A DNA stretch of 64,000 nt. Origin: Bacteroidetes bacterium HGW-Bacteroidetes-6. Lineage in GTDB: Bacteria > Bacteroidota > Bacteroidia > Bacteroidales > DTU049. The notes beneath the pieces are model-generated. The model was given only the letters and a program-made list of their open reading frames with translations, ran no database searches and had not been told where the DNA came from. Position 1 is the stretch's first letter; every line of letters begins with the position of its first letter. A program made the position numbers and the translations under genes. Location: contig PHDB01000010.1 of assembly GCA_002842495.1 (NCBI GenBank), forward strand, positions 1 through 64,000, written 5' to 3'. Shown piece by piece: positions 8,850-18,516 of the stretch.

Positions 8850-9197
8850 ATGGTTGAGAGCAAAGACAGTAAATTATTTTATTCTATTGGGGAGGTGACC
8901 GAACGCTACAAAGTTCAGCCATCAACACTCCATTTCTGGGAGAAACAATTTCCGGAACTTCAGCCAAAGCGAAACAAAAAGGGGAATCGGTTTTATACCG
9001 AGCAGGATATCTTGCTGCTTGATACCATTTATTATCTGACCAAGGAGAAAGGCTACACCCTGAAAGGTGCGCGCGAAAGGCTCAAATCCGATCGCAAAAA
9101 ACTTGAACGAAGTGCCACTATTCGGTCAACGTTGCTTCGTATGCGGGAATTTTTAGTCGAAATCAAAAAGGAACTCGATAAAAAAAATCCGACATGA
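8850..9197 (+). CDS. MerR-family transcriptional regulator
   Basis: The product has 115 residues. The N-terminal winged helix-turn-helix (about residues 8-78) shows the MerR pattern: YSIGEVTERYKVQPSTLHFWEKQFPEL, then KRNKKGNRFYTEQDILLL, where the usual recognition-helix tryptophan and the R-x-Y wing residues are visible. A short helical tail (about 80-115) suits dimerisation. There is no cysteine-rich effector domain, so a metal-sensing role is not supported. The ATG at 8850 is preferred to a TTG at 8844 because the -7 box ends at 8846. Proteins of this size and type are common in Bacteroidota and often have unknown targets. Confidence 0.88.
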   Translation: MVESKDSKLFYSIGEVTERYKVQPSTLHFWEKQFPELQPKRNKKGNRFYTEQDILLLDTIYYLTKEKGYTLKGARERLKSDRKKLERSATIRSTLLRMREFLVEIKKELDKKNPT

Positions 9198-9240
9198 ATT
9201 GATTCTGCAAAGCGGATAAGAGTAATCTGCAAATGTTTTT

Positions 9241-10068
9241 TTAGTTTTTTGTCATATGAATATCCATTTGTGGAAAAGGGATGTTGAGCTTGTACTCTCC
9301 AAAACGTTTATAGACTTTTTCGTTCATATCGAAGAAAACATCCCAGTAGTTTTCGCTATTGACCCATGCTCTCACTGTAAAATTCACAGAACTATCTCCA
9401 AATTCAGATAGACCTATAAAAAAAGCAGGGTCATCTAAAATTCGTTCATCCTCCGAGATGAAATCAGCAATGGCTTTTTTGAAATTTTCCATATCGTCGC
9501 CATATGCAATTCCAAAATTCCAATCGACTCTGCGTATGGGTTCTGTTGAAAAATTTGTCATAGGACCGGTAGCAAGTGGCCCATTAGGAATGATAACAAG
9601 CTTTTTATCAACAGTATTCAATGTAGTTGTAAAAATACTAATACCTTTTACTGTGCCAATATAGCCCTGAGCTTCAATGAAATCACCCGCCTTAAATGGT
9701 TTGAATACAAGTAAAATAATTCCACCGGCAAAATTCTGAAGCGTTCCCGATAAAGCCATGCCTATTGCAAGACCGGCCGCGCCAAGCAGCGCAATGAATG
9801 ATGTCATTTGAATACCCACCATCCCCATTACGGAAATAATAATCAGAATTTTCAGTACAACTCCGATTAGACCTCTGATAAAAGGGATGAGAGATGGATC
9901 GGTATTTTTCTTCAAAAGTGTTTTTGCGACACTTTTAGTGATTATTCGTGTAATCCATAATCCAATAACAAGAACCAGTATAGCTCCGATAAGATTGGGA
10001 CCATATTCGAAACAGAAATTGATGAATTTGTCAAAGTAAATGTTTACATCCGAAATTTGATCAGCCAT
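9241..10068 (-). CDS. Small-conductance mechanosensitive channel (MscS family)
   Basis: The 275-residue inner-membrane protein has three hydrophobic segments (about residues 18-45, 60-85 and 88-120). The third is the Gly/Ala-rich pore helix (LGAAGLAIGMALSGTLQNFA), which is diagnostic of MscS. The beta domain with FKAGDFIEAQGYIGTVKGI and the C-terminal alpha/beta domain follow. Channels of this kind open under membrane tension and release solutes in osmotic downshock. The length is close to E. coli MscS (286). An AAGGAGG Shine-Dalgarno lies 6 bases before the ATG. It is convergent with the MerR gene. Confidence 0.95.
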   Translation of the reverse strand: MADQISDVNIYFDKFINFCFEYGPNLIGAILVLVIGLWITRIITKSVAKTLLKKNTDPSLIPFIRGLIGVVLKILIIISVMGMVGIQMTSFIALLGAAGLAIGMALSGTLQNFAGGIILLVFKPFKAGDFIEAQGYIGTVKGISIFTTTLNTVDKKLVIIPNGPLATGPMTNFSTEPIRRVDWNFGIAYGDDMENFKKAIADFISEDERILDDPAFFIGLSEFGDSSVNFTVRAWVNSENYWDVFFDMNEKVYKRFGEYKLNIPFPQMDIHMTKN

Positions 10069-10074
10069 TTGATG

Positions 10075-10081
10075 CCTCCTT
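10075..10081 (-). promoter_or_regulatory. Strong Shine-Dalgarno AAGGAGG of the MscS gene
   Basis: AAGGAGG on the minus strand, 6 bases before the ATG at 10068. Such strong sites are uncommon in this phylum and confirm the start. Confidence 0.75.
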
Positions 10082-10245
10082 TTTTGTTTACTTACTTGTT
10101 AGGTTTTTCGGTTTTGTCCCGAAAATTCCATTGCAGGAAAGGATATATGTATTTTTGCTTAAGCAATAGACTATATTCAAAACAAATTTTCATGAGCCAA
10201 AGATATTGATTTTGAAAAAACAAAGTTGCAAATTGCTAGAATAAT

Positions 10246-10275
10246 AAAAAGCCGCCAGTTTTTCTGACGGCTTTT
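10246..10275 (-). terminator. Intrinsic terminator of the knot-protein gene
   Basis: A stem of about 13 bp (10246-10258 with 10263-10275) is closed by a 4-base T loop and flanked by A and T runs. The one imperfect pair is a G-U wobble on the minus-strand RNA but an A-C mismatch on the plus strand, which points to the minus-strand gene 10329-10640. Confidence 0.85.
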
Positions 10276-10328
10276 TTATTATTGCAGATACTGGTGTTGT
10301 TGCGGATTAGAAAGAGATTGATTTTGTA

Positions 10329-10640
10329 TCAGTTGGTATAGCCGGCTTCGCTTTTCCAGTCGGAGAAATAAATAACCAAATCGGCTTCGCTTTTCCAATC
10401 GGTGAAGTAAACCACCCAATTGGCTTCACTTTTCCAGTCGGAGAAATACCAAATTCCTGATTCGGGTTTAGCTTCGCTTTTCCAGTCGGTTACATATACA
10501 ATCATGTCGGCTTCGCTCTTCCAGTCGGTTACATAAACCACTTTGTCGGCTTCGCTTTTCCAAGTGGTTTTATACACAATTTGCGCATTAGCAAAAGTAA
10601 ATGCAAAAAGAAAGAAGAAAAAAATGTAAATGGGTTTCAT
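10329..10640 (-). CDS. Secreted six-repeat protein of the 7(1) septoil-knot family (DUF6150-like)
   Basis: The 103-residue protein has a signal peptide (about residues 1-19, ending FANAQ). The rest is six repeats of about 13 residues of the form (V/I/W)Y-x-(T/S)-D-W-K-S-E-A-(D/N); the third repeat carries a 3-residue insertion (PESGI). This pattern matches the small family annotated as 7(1) septoil knot domain (DUF6150), whose predicted and solved folds contain a seven-crossing knot. Most members I recall carry YKSQAD or YESQAD-type repeats and many are cytosolic; here the repeat is DWKSEAD and a signal peptide is present. No biochemical role is established. The gene is alone on its strand and has its own terminator. 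Confidence 0.82.
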   Translation of the reverse strand: MKPIYIFFFFLFAFTFANAQIVYKTTWKSEADKVVYVTDWKSEADMIVYVTDWKSEAKPESGIWYFSDWKSEANWVVYFTDWKSEADLVIYFSDWKSEAGYTN

Positions 10641-10827
10641 GACTTTGGGCTTTTGGTGAGTTATAACATTAATAACAAAGATTGTACCGGAGTTTTTAGC
10701 AATAAGAATAGGCTTTTGGAAAAAAATGAAAATATAATATTACCTGACAAATTTATCTGAAACCCAAACAAGATTACACCTTGTCATATATCATCCCTAA
10801 AACCCAACCCCGTTCTTTTTAAATTCT

Positions 10828-10835
10828 TAATTTTG
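10828..10835 (+). promoter_or_regulatory. -7 box TAATTTTG of the sucA operon
   Basis: The element lies 18 bases before the ATG at 10854 and decides against the TTG at 10833, which would fall inside the box. Confidence 0.6.
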
Positions 10836-10853
10836 TCTTCAGATATCATTAAC

Positions 10854-13622
10854 ATGGATTCTAAATCATACCTGACCCCAAATTCGCCTGAATATATTGA
10901 CGATTTGTATCAGCATTATCTGAGCGATTCATCTTCGGTGGAACCCGGCTGGCGCACGTTCTTCGAAGGCTTTGAGTTTGCTCGTACCAACTATGACAAC
11001 ACAGAGGTCTCAAAAACCAATTCAGATGAATTTAGAGTACTGGCTTTAATAGACGATTACCGTAAACGTGGACATTTGTTTACAAAAACAAATCCGGTTC
11101 GTACGCGTCGTACCTATTCTCCAACGCTTGATTTTCGGAATTTTGGATTAGCCGAAGCCGATTTAGACCGTACTTTCGATGCAGGGAAAGAAATTGGCTT
11201 GGGAAAAGTAACTTTGCGTCAGATTATTGCTACACTCGACAATTTCTACTGTCGTTCCATTGGATCCGACTACACCTACATTCGCAATGCTGATGAGATA
11301 AACTGGATTCGAAGGCAGGTGGAAATTGCTCCTGTTGAGTTTTCTGAGGAGAAGAAAAAAAACATTCTGCTAAAACTTACTGAGGCTGTGTTGTTCGAAA
11401 AGTTTATTCACAATCGTTTCCCGGGACAGAAACGCTTTTCAGTTGAAGGAAGTGAATCTGTAATTCCAGGGCTCAGTTTTCTGATTGAAATGGGTATTGA
11501 AGCTGGTGTTCGCTCAGTCAACGTTGGAATGGCGCATCGAGGCAGACTTAATGTGTTAGCGAATATTTTGCATAAGCCTGTGAATGAGATTTTTACCGAG
11601 TTTTCTGGGAAAGCGTACGACGATGAATCGTTGCTTGGAGATGTGAAATACCATCTTGGTTTCACCTCATCTTCCGATTGTCCCGACCGAAAATGTAGAA
11701 TCACTTTGGTTCCCAATCCTTCGCACCTCGAAGCTGCAAATCCAGTTGTTCAGGGCATCACCAAAGGTTTGCTTAATCATGTTTACGAAAACGATTACAA
11801 TAAGGTGCTTCCAATTCTTATTCATGGCGATGCCGCAATTGCTGGCCAGGGAATTGTGTACGAAATTCTCCAGATGAGTGAACTTGAACCTTATTATGTC
11901 GGTGGAACCATTCATGTGGTAATTAATAATCAGATTGGTTTTACAACCAACTATCTCGAATCGCGCTCGAGCACATATTGTACCGATGTTGCAAAAGTAA
12001 TCCAGGCTCCGGTTTTTCATGTCAACGGCGACGATGCCGAAGAAGTTGTCAGAGTATTCGAATTGGCCTTTCACTATCGGCAGACCTTTCACAAAGATGT
12101 TTTTATTGATGTGTTGTCGTATCGAAAATTTGGGCACAACGAAGGTGACGAACCACGTTTTACACAGCCAACACTCTATAAGGCCATTGCGAACCATCCA
12201 AACGTGCGCGATATTTATCTGAAACAGCTGAAAGAGCAAAATATAGTTTCGGTTGCTGATGTGAAAAAGATGGACGATGATTATCTGTCCGATCTCGAAA
12301 AAAGCATTACCGAAGCCAATCGAACTCCAAAGTCGCATATTGGTTCATTTTTGGAACATTTGTGGAAAGATTATACCAAACTTGGCAGCTATGATGTTTT
12401 CCCCACAGTCGATACAACTATTTCTGGTGCAATTTTGCGCCAGATTGGCGATACCATCACAACTCTTCCCAATGGGAAAGCATTTTTTGCCAAAGCCCGT
12501 GCTATTGTTGATGATCGAAGAAAGCAAATTCTCGAATCGCACGAAATCGATTGGGGAACAGCAGAATGGCTCGCATATGCTTCGCTGAAGTACGAAGGTT
12601 TTCCTGTGCGCCTGATCGGACAGGATTCTGTACGTGGAACTTTCAGTCATCGCCATGCAGCTCTCACAATTGATGAATCGGAGGAAAAACATTGTGTTTT
12701 TGGTGGCGTTGATGGTGCTCAGCTGAAAATTTACAATTCGTCGCTTTCCGAATATGGTGCTCTTGGATTCGAATATGGCTATGCGTTTGCGGTTCCCAAA
12801 GGTCTTACCATCTGGGAAGCGCAATTTGGCGATTTTGCCAATGGTGCTCAAATTATTTTCGATCAATTCATAAGCTCTGCCGAAGAAAAATGGAATGTTC
12901 AGAATGGTCTAACGGTGTTTTTGCCGCATGGCTACGAAGGGCAGGGGAGCGAACACAGTAGTGCCCGCATCGAGCGTTTTCTTACTTTGGCAGCCGACAA
13001 CAATATGATTGTGGTAAACGCCACCACCCCATCCAATTTGTTTCATTTATTGCGTCGTCAGGTAAAGTTCAATTTTCGTAAACCACTCATATTATTTACG
13101 CCAAAGAGTCTTTTGCGCCATCCGCAGGTTAAATCGCAACTGACAGAATTGTCAGATGGAGCATTTCAGCCAGTTATTCCCGACAATATTGTTGTTGCAG
13201 AAAATGTTAAGCGCGTATTGCTTTGCTCGGGAAAATTGTATTACGAGTTGTTCAACGAGCGCGAAAAACGTCAAGATAAAACAACGGCAATTGTCCGTGT
13301 CGAGCAACTTTACCCGTTCCCAAGCGCTGAGCTTGCTCAAATTGCCGAGCAATACAAATTGGCGACCGATTGGGTTTGGGTGCAGGAAGAGCCTGGAAAC
13401 ATGGGCCCATGGTCTTTTGTTGCCCGCCGTTTCACAGGTCCTTCACTACGTGTAGTTTGTCGCCCCGATATGGGAAGCCCCGCAACCGGATCGTACGATT
13501 TGCACAAAATCCGACAATCGAAAATTATTGAAAAAGCATTTGGCGAATGTTCGTGCGACCGCGTAAAATCGGAATGCCGAATGATTTGCTCCGAAAAAGA
13601 ATGGCAGTTTGCAAACCGCTAA
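10854..13622 (+). CDS. sucA: 2-oxoglutarate dehydrogenase E1 component
   Basis: The 922-residue E1 subunit performs the thiamine-diphosphate-dependent decarboxylation of 2-oxoglutarate and succinylation of E2 lipoamide in the TCA cycle. The N-terminal motif ([20 protein letters not shown]) is that of the OGDH family. Further marks are [11 protein letters not shown], the ThDP region [14 protein letters not shown] with INNQIGFTT, and the transketolase-like C-terminal half ([32 protein letters not shown]). The length agrees with other OGDH E1 proteins (about 930). The ATG at 10854 is chosen because of the -7 box before it. sucB starts 10 bases after the stop, so E1 and E2 form an operon; no E3 gene lies in the window. 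Confidence 0.97.
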   Translation: MDSKSYLTPNSPEYIDDLYQHYLSDSSSVEPGWRTFFEGFEFARTNYDNTEVSKTNSDEFRVLALIDDYRKRGHLFTKTNPVRTRRTYSPTLDFRNFGLAEADLDRTFDAGKEIGLGKVTLRQIIATLDNFYCRSIGSDYTYIRNADEINWIRRQVEIAPVEFSEEKKKNILLKLTEAVLFEKFIHNRFPGQKRFSVEGSESVIPGLSFLIEMGIEAGVRSVNVGMAHRGRLNVLANILHKPVNEIFTEFSGKAYDDESLLGDVKYHLGFTSSSDCPDRKCRITLVPNPSHLEAANPVVQGITKGLLNHVYENDYNKVLPILIHGDAAIAGQGIVYEILQMSELEPYYVGGTIHVVINNQIGFTTNYLESRSSTYCTDVAKVIQAPVFHVNGDDAEEVVRVFELAFHYRQTFHKDVFIDVLSYRKFGHNEGDEPRFTQPTLYKAIANHPNVRDIYLKQLKEQNIVSVADVKKMDDDYLSDLEKSITEANRTPKSHIGSFLEHLWKDYTKLGSYDVFPTVDTTISGAILRQIGDTITTLPNGKAFFAKARAIVDDRRKQILESHEIDWGTAEWLAYASLKYEGFPVRLIGQDSVRGTFSHRHAALTIDESEEKHCVFGGVDGAQLKIYNSSLSEYGALGFEYGYAFAVPKGLTIWEAQFGDFANGAQIIFDQFISSAEEKWNVQNGLTVFLPHGYEGQGSEHSSARIERFLTLAADNNMIVVNATTPSNLFHLLRRQVKFNFRKPLILFTPKSLLRHPQVKSQLTELSDGAFQPVIPDNIVVAENVKRVLLCSGKLYYELFNEREKRQDKTTAIVRVEQLYPFPSAELAQIAEQYKLATDWVWVQEEPGNMGPWSFVARRFTGPSLRVVCRPDMGSPATGSYDLHKIRQSKIIEKAFGECSCDRVKSECRMICSEKEWQFANR

Positions 13623-13632
13623 TCCCGAAAAT

Positions 13633-14883
13633 ATGATGTTGAATGTTATAGATATTGTTGTCCCAAGTCCCGGCGAATCGGTTTCCGAAGCGCAAATAGC
13701 ATCGTGGCTTATTGAAAATGGTGCTTTTGTTGAAAAAGACAACGAAATAGCCGAAATTGATAGCGAAAAAGCTACTCTTTCCATAGTAGCACCTGTTTCA
13801 GGAACTATCGAAATTCTTGCTGAAGTTGGAAAAGTTGTGAAGATAGGCGCCACGGTTGCCCGAATCACAGCCGCCGAAGGAGAAAATGTCCCAGATAAAA
13901 ATGCAGTAGCAGAACCAGAGCTTGTTGCTGAAAATACTACTGCTTCACCAAATCGGAATATTCAAAAAGAGGATGAACAATTAAAGCTGACTCCTCTTGC
14001 GCGCAATGTTTTGAAAGGTGGAGGCTTCACCGAGGCTGAATTTATCAGCTATTTGAAGAAGCACCGTTTTGGTGTGGCAGATGTGAAAGATTTTATCGAA
14101 AACCACAACAAACCAGAACCAAGCAAGCAAAAAACAGCTCCAGCCCGCATAAAAACAGAAGGCGAAATGTTGGAGCCAATGAGCATGTTGCGTCGCAAGC
14201 TGGCGGCCCGATTGGTTGCAGTGAAGAATGAAACGGCCATGTTGACAACGTTTAATGAAATCGACATGAGTGCAATTATGGCTTTTCGAAGCGAACACAA
14301 AGATGCTTTTCTGTCGAAACATGGTGTTAAGCTCAGCATGATGTCGTTTTTTACACTTGCTGCTTCAAAAGCTCTGAGCGAATTTCCGCAAGTAGCTGCG
14401 CAAATTCATGGCGACGATATTGTTAAATTCAACTTCAACGATATTGGCATTGCCGTAAGTACTCCAAAAGGATTGATGGTGCCTGTTATTCGTGGAGTAC
14501 AAACTCTTTCTCTTGTAACGGTCGAAAAAGCAATTGCAGCAATGGCCGAAAAAGCTCGCAGTGGAAAAATTGCACTTGCCGATTTGCAAGGTGGAACGTT
14601 CACTATCACCAATGGTGGTGTGTTTGGGTCACTTCTTTCGACGCCTATTCTCAATCCGCCACAAAGTGCAATTCTTGGTATGCACAACATTGTTGAACGC
14701 CCGGTTGTGAAAAACGGTGCCATTGTGGCCGCTCCAATGATGTATGTGGCTTTATCGTACGATCATCGCGTGATTGATGGCCGCGAAAGCGTTGCATTTC
14801 TTTTGAAAATTAAAGAATTCATTGAAAATCCTCTGTTGCTCGATTCCGAAAACGGCAGCATTACAAATTTGCTGGAGATATAA
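13633..14883 (+). CDS. sucB: Dihydrolipoyllysine succinyltransferase, E2 of 2-oxoglutarate dehydrogenase
   Basis: The 416-residue E2 core transfers the succinyl group from lipoamide to CoA. The lipoyl domain (about residues 5-75) has the acceptor lysine at about 46 in EIDSEKATL, as against the common TDK. The peripheral subunit-binding domain (about 118-160, TPLARNVL) is recognisable but diverged: it lacks the usual G-x-G-x-x-G-R-x-x-x-x-D end and reads [11 protein letters not shown]. The catalytic domain (about 175-416) carries DHRVIDG with the active His at 378 and [11 protein letters not shown]. Two ATGs, at 13633 and 13636, are equally good starts. E1 is directly upstream and nadB follows after one base. 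Confidence 0.95.
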   Translation: MMLNVIDIVVPSPGESVSEAQIASWLIENGAFVEKDNEIAEIDSEKATLSIVAPVSGTIEILAEVGKVVKIGATVARITAAEGENVPDKNAVAEPELVAENTTASPNRNIQKEDEQLKLTPLARNVLKGGGFTEAEFISYLKKHRFGVADVKDFIENHNKPEPSKQKTAPARIKTEGEMLEPMSMLRRKLAARLVAVKNETAMLTTFNEIDMSAIMAFRSEHKDAFLSKHGVKLSMMSFFTLAASKALSEFPQVAAQIHGDDIVKFNFNDIGIAVSTPKGLMVPVIRGVQTLSLVTVEKAIAAMAEKARSGKIALADLQGGTFTITNGGVFGSLLSTPILNPPQSAILGMHNIVERPVVKNGAIVAAPMMYVALSYDHRVIDGRESVAFLLKIKEFIENPLLLDSENGSITNLLEI

Positions 14884-14884
14884 A

Positions 14885-16450
14885 ATGAAACATTATTGCG
14901 ATTTTTTGATTATTGGTAGCGGAATTGCAGGTCTGTCGTATGCGCTCAAGGTTGCGCCACATGGCAGAGTGATTATTCTTACCAAGTCTGAGCTCGACGA
15001 AACAGCAACCCATTATGCCCAGGGTGGAATTGCCGCTGTAATGTACGACCCCGATTCGTACGAAAAACATATCAGCGACACCATCAATGCCGGAGCTGGA
15101 TTGAACAACGAGAAAGTGGTTCGCTTCACCATCGAAGAAAGCACCGAGCGCATCAGAGAGCTTATTGAGATGGGTACCATGTTTGACCGCAACGTCAAAG
15201 GCGATTTCGATTTGGCCCGCGAAGGCGGACACAGCGAGAAGCGTGTTTTTCACTACAAAGACCAAACAGGTGCCGAAATTCAACGTGCTCTTACTCGACA
15301 AATTCGTGAACACCCAAATATTACAGTGCTTGAAAACTATTTTGCAATAGAAATCATTACACAACACCATTTGGGTATTGAATTAACACGCAGATCGCCT
15401 GATATTACCTGTTTTGGAGCATATGTACTCAATCCCAAAACAGGAACCGTCGATACATTTATTTCAAAACTAACGCTTATCGCAACAGGTGGAAGCGGAA
15501 CTGTTTATGGAAACACGACGAACCCGGATGTTGCAACCGGCGACGGAGTAGCAATGGTATATCGAGCCAAAGGCGAAGTCGAAAACATGGAATTTGTTCA
15601 GTTTCATCCCACGTCGTTCTATTCGCCTGGCGAAAGACCTGCTTTTCTGATTACAGAGGCTATTCGCGGGGCAGGTGCAATTCTCAAAACCATTAATGGT
15701 GAGGAGTTTATGCAAAAGTACGACGAGCGTGCTTCGCTGGCTCCGCGCGACATTGTTGCACGGGCAATCGATAATGAAATGAAGTTGAGCGGTTCCGATC
15801 ACGTTTTTCTCGACGCACGTCATCTCGGAAAAGAAAAATTGCTGACCCATTTCCCAACCATTTATGCACATTGCTTAAGTAAGGGAATCGACATTTTACG
15901 CGATATGATTCCGGTTGTTCCTGCAGCTCATTATCAGTGTGGGGGAATTAAAATTGACGAATTTGGCAAAAACAATATCGGGAATTTATACGCTACTGGC
16001 GAAGTAGCAAGCTCCGGATTGCATGGGGCAAACCGTTTGGCGTCGAATTCGCTTCTCGAAGCTGCTGTTTTCAGTCATCGTGCTGCAATGCACGCAATTC
16101 AGGCTGTTCATGGCGTTGAGCAAAATATGGATATTCCCGAATGGGATGCCGAAGGAACTGTGTTGAACGAAGAAATGGTTCTTATCACGCAAACACGGAA
16201 AGAACTCAATTCAATCATGAGCAGCTATGTTGGTATTGTCCGTTCAAATCTGCGTCTGAAACGTGCTTTTAATCGATTGAATATTCTTTACGAAGAAACT
16301 GAAGAGCTTTTCAAGCGGTCAGTTGTGACTAAAGAAATATGCGAATTGCGCAATATGATTAACGTTGGATATTTAATTATCCGCATGGCGCAAGATCGTA
16401 AAGAAAGTCGTGGTCTTCACTATTCGCTTGATTATCCTCCGGTGAAATAA
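14885..16450 (+). CDS. nadB: L-aspartate oxidase
   Basis: The 521-residue flavoenzyme oxidises L-aspartate to iminoaspartate, the first step of de novo NAD synthesis. The FAD-binding start (DFLIIGSGIAGLSYAL), the THYAQGGIAAV loop, EFVQFHPTS and the C-terminal fumarate-reductase-like fold (HYQCGGIKID, ATGEVASSGLHGANRLASNSL) define NadB and distinguish it from succinate dehydrogenase SdhA. The start at 14885 is one base past the sucB stop. nadA and nadC are not nearby, so this gene has probably joined the sucAB transcript on its own. A partly paired sequence after the stop (16452-16478) may end the operon. Confidence 0.95.
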   Translation: MKHYCDFLIIGSGIAGLSYALKVAPHGRVIILTKSELDETATHYAQGGIAAVMYDPDSYEKHISDTINAGAGLNNEKVVRFTIEESTERIRELIEMGTMFDRNVKGDFDLAREGGHSEKRVFHYKDQTGAEIQRALTRQIREHPNITVLENYFAIEIITQHHLGIELTRRSPDITCFGAYVLNPKTGTVDTFISKLTLIATGGSGTVYGNTTNPDVATGDGVAMVYRAKGEVENMEFVQFHPTSFYSPGERPAFLITEAIRGAGAILKTINGEEFMQKYDERASLAPRDIVARAIDNEMKLSGSDHVFLDARHLGKEKLLTHFPTIYAHCLSKGIDILRDMIPVVPAAHYQCGGIKIDEFGKNNIGNLYATGEVASSGLHGANRLASNSLLEAAVFSHRAAMHAIQAVHGVEQNMDIPEWDAEGTVLNEEMVLITQTRKELNSIMSSYVGIVRSNLRLKRAFNRLNILYEETEELFKRSVVTKEICELRNMINVGYLIIRMAQDRKESRGLHYSLDYPPVK

Positions 16451-16451
16451 A

Positions 16452-16478
16452 AAAGACAAGCTTTTCAACTTGCCTCTT
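16452..16478. terminator. Possible bidirectional terminator between nadB and tonB
   Basis: An A-run and GACAAG arm pairs with CTTGCCTC and a T-run; the stem holds a 2-base bulge. It lies between converging genes. The pairing is imperfect. Confidence 0.4.
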
Positions 16479-16499
16479 TTGAGTATTTATTAAAGTGCT

Positions 16500-17234
16500 C
16501 TAATTAAGCTTGATAAAGTTGTAGGTAATGGTTCCTTTCTGAACTTCAGGAGCATCGTTGTTTACATCAAATTTGGCTTGTAATGCTGCAGTTTTGGCTG
16601 CATTCCACAAGGTTGGATTCGAAACAGTAGTTCCAATTGCTCCTGGTTCTGCACGTGTAACATTGCCTTGTTTATCGACCCAAATGGTTACAACCACTTT
16701 TCCTTGGTCGTCTTCGGTGTATTTAGGTTTGGGAATGCTTTTTCCACTACGACCGTTGAGCGAATAAGCCGGACCGCTGCCAGGTCCAACTCCAGGTCCA
16801 TCACCCGAACCAACACCTGAGCCATTTCCACTACCGGTGCCACTTCCGTTTCCACTTCCATTTCCCGTCCCAGTTCCACTTCCTTGGCCCCAGGTGAAAT
16901 TGGTAATATGGTTGTCAACTTTGTTCGAATTATTGTTGTTGTTTCCGGTGCTTGTTTGGCCAGCACTATAATTCACAGCTTCAGTGCCTTGAGTAACGTA
17001 ATTTTCGTTCAAATCGCCTGTATTGGCATTCGATGAGTTGATATTGTCGAATACCTCATCATATGTGTCGCTTCCACCACCACCTCCTCCACCGCCAAGT
17101 TCAATTACAACACCTTCTTCTTCGGGAAGGGGCAGGGGAGTACGGAACGAATACAGAAAAAGCAACAATACTACTACTACCGAGCTGAAAAGCAGGGTGA
17201 ATAAAGCGGCGAGTTTTTTACGTTTCTTTTCCAT
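16500..17234 (-). CDS. TonB-family energy transducer
   Basis: The 244-residue protein has one N-terminal membrane helix (about residues 9-28), a Gly/Ser/Asn-rich periplasmic spacer (about 45-165, with runs of Gly and GTGTGNGSGNG-type repeats) and a C-terminal TonB-like domain (about 170-244) with TIWVDKQGNVTRAEPG and NAAKTAALQAKF. TonB couples the ExbB/ExbD proton motor to outer-membrane receptors. The spacer is glycine-rich where classical TonB has Pro/Lys repeats, and this is usual in Bacteroidota. It follows exbD by 18 bases as the last gene of an exbB-exbD-tonB set. The receptor is unknown. Confidence 0.88.
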   Translation of the reverse strand: MEKKRKKLAALFTLLFSSVVVVLLLFLYSFRTPLPLPEEEGVVIELGGGGGGGGSDTYDEVFDNINSSNANTGDLNENYVTQGTEAVNYSAGQTSTGNNNNNSNKVDNHITNFTWGQGSGTGTGNGSGNGSGTGSGNGSGVGSGDGPGVGPGSGPAYSLNGRSGKSIPKPKYTEDDQGKVVVTIWVDKQGNVTRAEPGAIGTTVSNPTLWNAAKTAALQAKFDVNNDAPEVQKGTITYNFIKLN

Positions 17235-17252
17235 GGCAATATTTTTTAATGT

Positions 17253-17678
17253 TTACGGCTGATCTTCGGGCCGGGTTGCAAGAATTACTTTGTGTTTAGT
17301 GCCTTTTTGCTTGTTGATGGCATTCACAATATCAATTACATTCACTGCAAACTGAATGGGAACAGTAGCGTCGGTGCGTAATACAACCGATGCTTCAGTT
17401 TGTCCTTCGAGCTGTTGTGCAAGTCCGGTCTTCAGTCCATTCGCATCAACGGGTACTTCTTCAACAAAATATTGAAAATTGTCATCGATGTAGATGGTTA
17501 CAGCTTTATTGGGAGCCATTGTGCGGTCGCTGTTACTGCTTGGTAACAGAAGCTTAATGGCATTCGGACTCACCAGCGTAGAAGTGAGCATGAAGAAAAT
17601 GAGCAGCAGGAACACAAGATCCGACATCGAGGCGGAGTTGAATTCGGCGGCACGCTTATTTCTGGTTCTAATGTTCAT
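17253..17678 (-). CDS. exbD: ExbD/TolR-family biopolymer transport protein
   Basis: The 141-residue protein has one membrane helix (about residues 20-40, SMSDLVFLLLIFFMLTSTLV) that holds the conserved aspartate of the proton path. A periplasmic ExbD/TolR domain follows, with VTIYIDDNFQYF and SVVLRTDATVPIQFAVNVID. With ExbB it forms the proton-driven motor of the TonB system. It starts 10 bases after the exbB stop and precedes tonB. Its sequence alone does not separate ExbD from TolR; the TonB-like partner favours ExbD. Confidence 0.92.
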   Translation of the reverse strand: MNIRTRNKRAAEFNSASMSDLVFLLLIFFMLTSTLVSPNAIKLLLPSSNSDRTMAPNKAVTIYIDDNFQYFVEEVPVDANGLKTGLAQQLEGQTEASVVLRTDATVPIQFAVNVIDIVNAINKQKGTKHKVILATRPEDQP

Positions 17679-17688
17679 AACTTTTCGC

Positions 17689-18405
17689 TTATGCGGGTTC
17701 GTTCAGAATATCCATAAATTCAGTTGCACGTGCTTCGAGCATATATACCACTTTTTCTACTCGGGCTACAATGATATTGTAGGCCAGATATGCCAAAATC
17801 CCTACAATAAGACCAGCAACAGTGGTGACCATAGCTTCGTAAATACCACCCGACAAAATGCCAATATCAATATTATTTCCCGATTTCGATAACTGGTAGA
17901 AAGCGGAGATCATTCCACTTACTGTTCCTAAAAACCCCAACATAGGTCCAACACCGGCAATAGTTGAAAGAAAACCAACACTTTTTTCAAGTTTTGCTAC
18001 TTCGAGTTTTCCAACATTTTCGATGGCAGCCGAGATGTCGTTGAGCGGTTTTCCAATTCGCTGAATACCTTTTTCTATCATTCGCGCCATTGGACTTGAA
18101 TTGCTTCTGCATGTAGCCAAAGCAGAATCGATTTTCCCGTCCAAAATATATTGCTTAATGTTGGTCATGAAGCCGGTGTCTTCTTTGGCGGCTCTATTGG
18201 TTGCCATAAAGCGTTCGAAAAAGATATAAACTGCTATCAAAAGCAAAATAGCCAGCGGAATCATGAAGAGACCGCCTTTAAGCATTAGATCCCAATACGA
18301 AAGTTTGTCGTATTGCTGCGTGGCAGCATCAACTGTTTTTTTTACCGTGTCGGCAACTGCTGTGTCGGCACCCTGAACAATCTGAAGAAAAATAGTCGTT
18401 AACAT
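17689..18405 (-). CDS. exbB: ExbB/TolQ-family proton channel
   Basis: The 238-residue product has three membrane segments: about residues 46-68, and two in the MotA/TolQ/ExbB domain (about 140-170 and 185-215). It shows the family motif LSTIAGVGPMLGFLGTVSGMI. An N-terminal hydrophobic stretch (about 1-16) may be a cleaved signal, common in this phylum. The ATG at 18405 (MLTTIFLQ) is chosen over a longer frame to 18462 because a TAACTTTA box lies 17 bases upstream. It is the first gene of exbB-exbD-tonB. Confidence 0.92.
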   Translation of the reverse strand: MLTTIFLQIVQGADTAVADTVKKTVDAATQQYDKLSYWDLMLKGGLFMIPLAILLLIAVYIFFERFMATNRAAKEDTGFMTNIKQYILDGKIDSALATCRSNSSPMARMIEKGIQRIGKPLNDISAAIENVGKLEVAKLEKSVGFLSTIAGVGPMLGFLGTVSGMISAFYQLSKSGNNIDIGILSGGIYEAMVTTVAGLIVGILAYLAYNIIVARVEKVVYMLEARATEFMDILNEPA

Positions 18406-18422
18406 AAATACTGAATTTGCCG

Positions 18423-18430
18423 TAAAGTTA
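18423..18430 (-). promoter_or_regulatory. -7 box TAACTTTA of the exbB-exbD-tonB operon
   Basis: TAACTTTA on the minus strand, 17 bases before the exbB ATG. It is one mismatch from TAnnTTTG. Confidence 0.45.
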
Positions 18431-18516
18431 CCCCCATTTTGCAATCCCGATTTTACAACCAAGTTGATGTTGTCAACACCAAACTGTTAATTAAAACGTT
18501 TGTTGCAAGTGTTTTA

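Noticed and set aside
10330-10590. Short tandem DNA repeats resembling a CRISPR array
   Set aside because: They are in-frame 13-codon repeats of a protein with a signal peptide and have no spacer logic.
11667-12866. Two long antisense frames (223 and 173 codons) inside sucA
   Set aside because: They are shadows of the strongly conserved sucA frame, and the translations have no motif.
16780-16880. Repetitive GCCACTTCC-type stretch
   Set aside because: It encodes the Gly/Ser spacer of the TonB-like protein, normal for the family.
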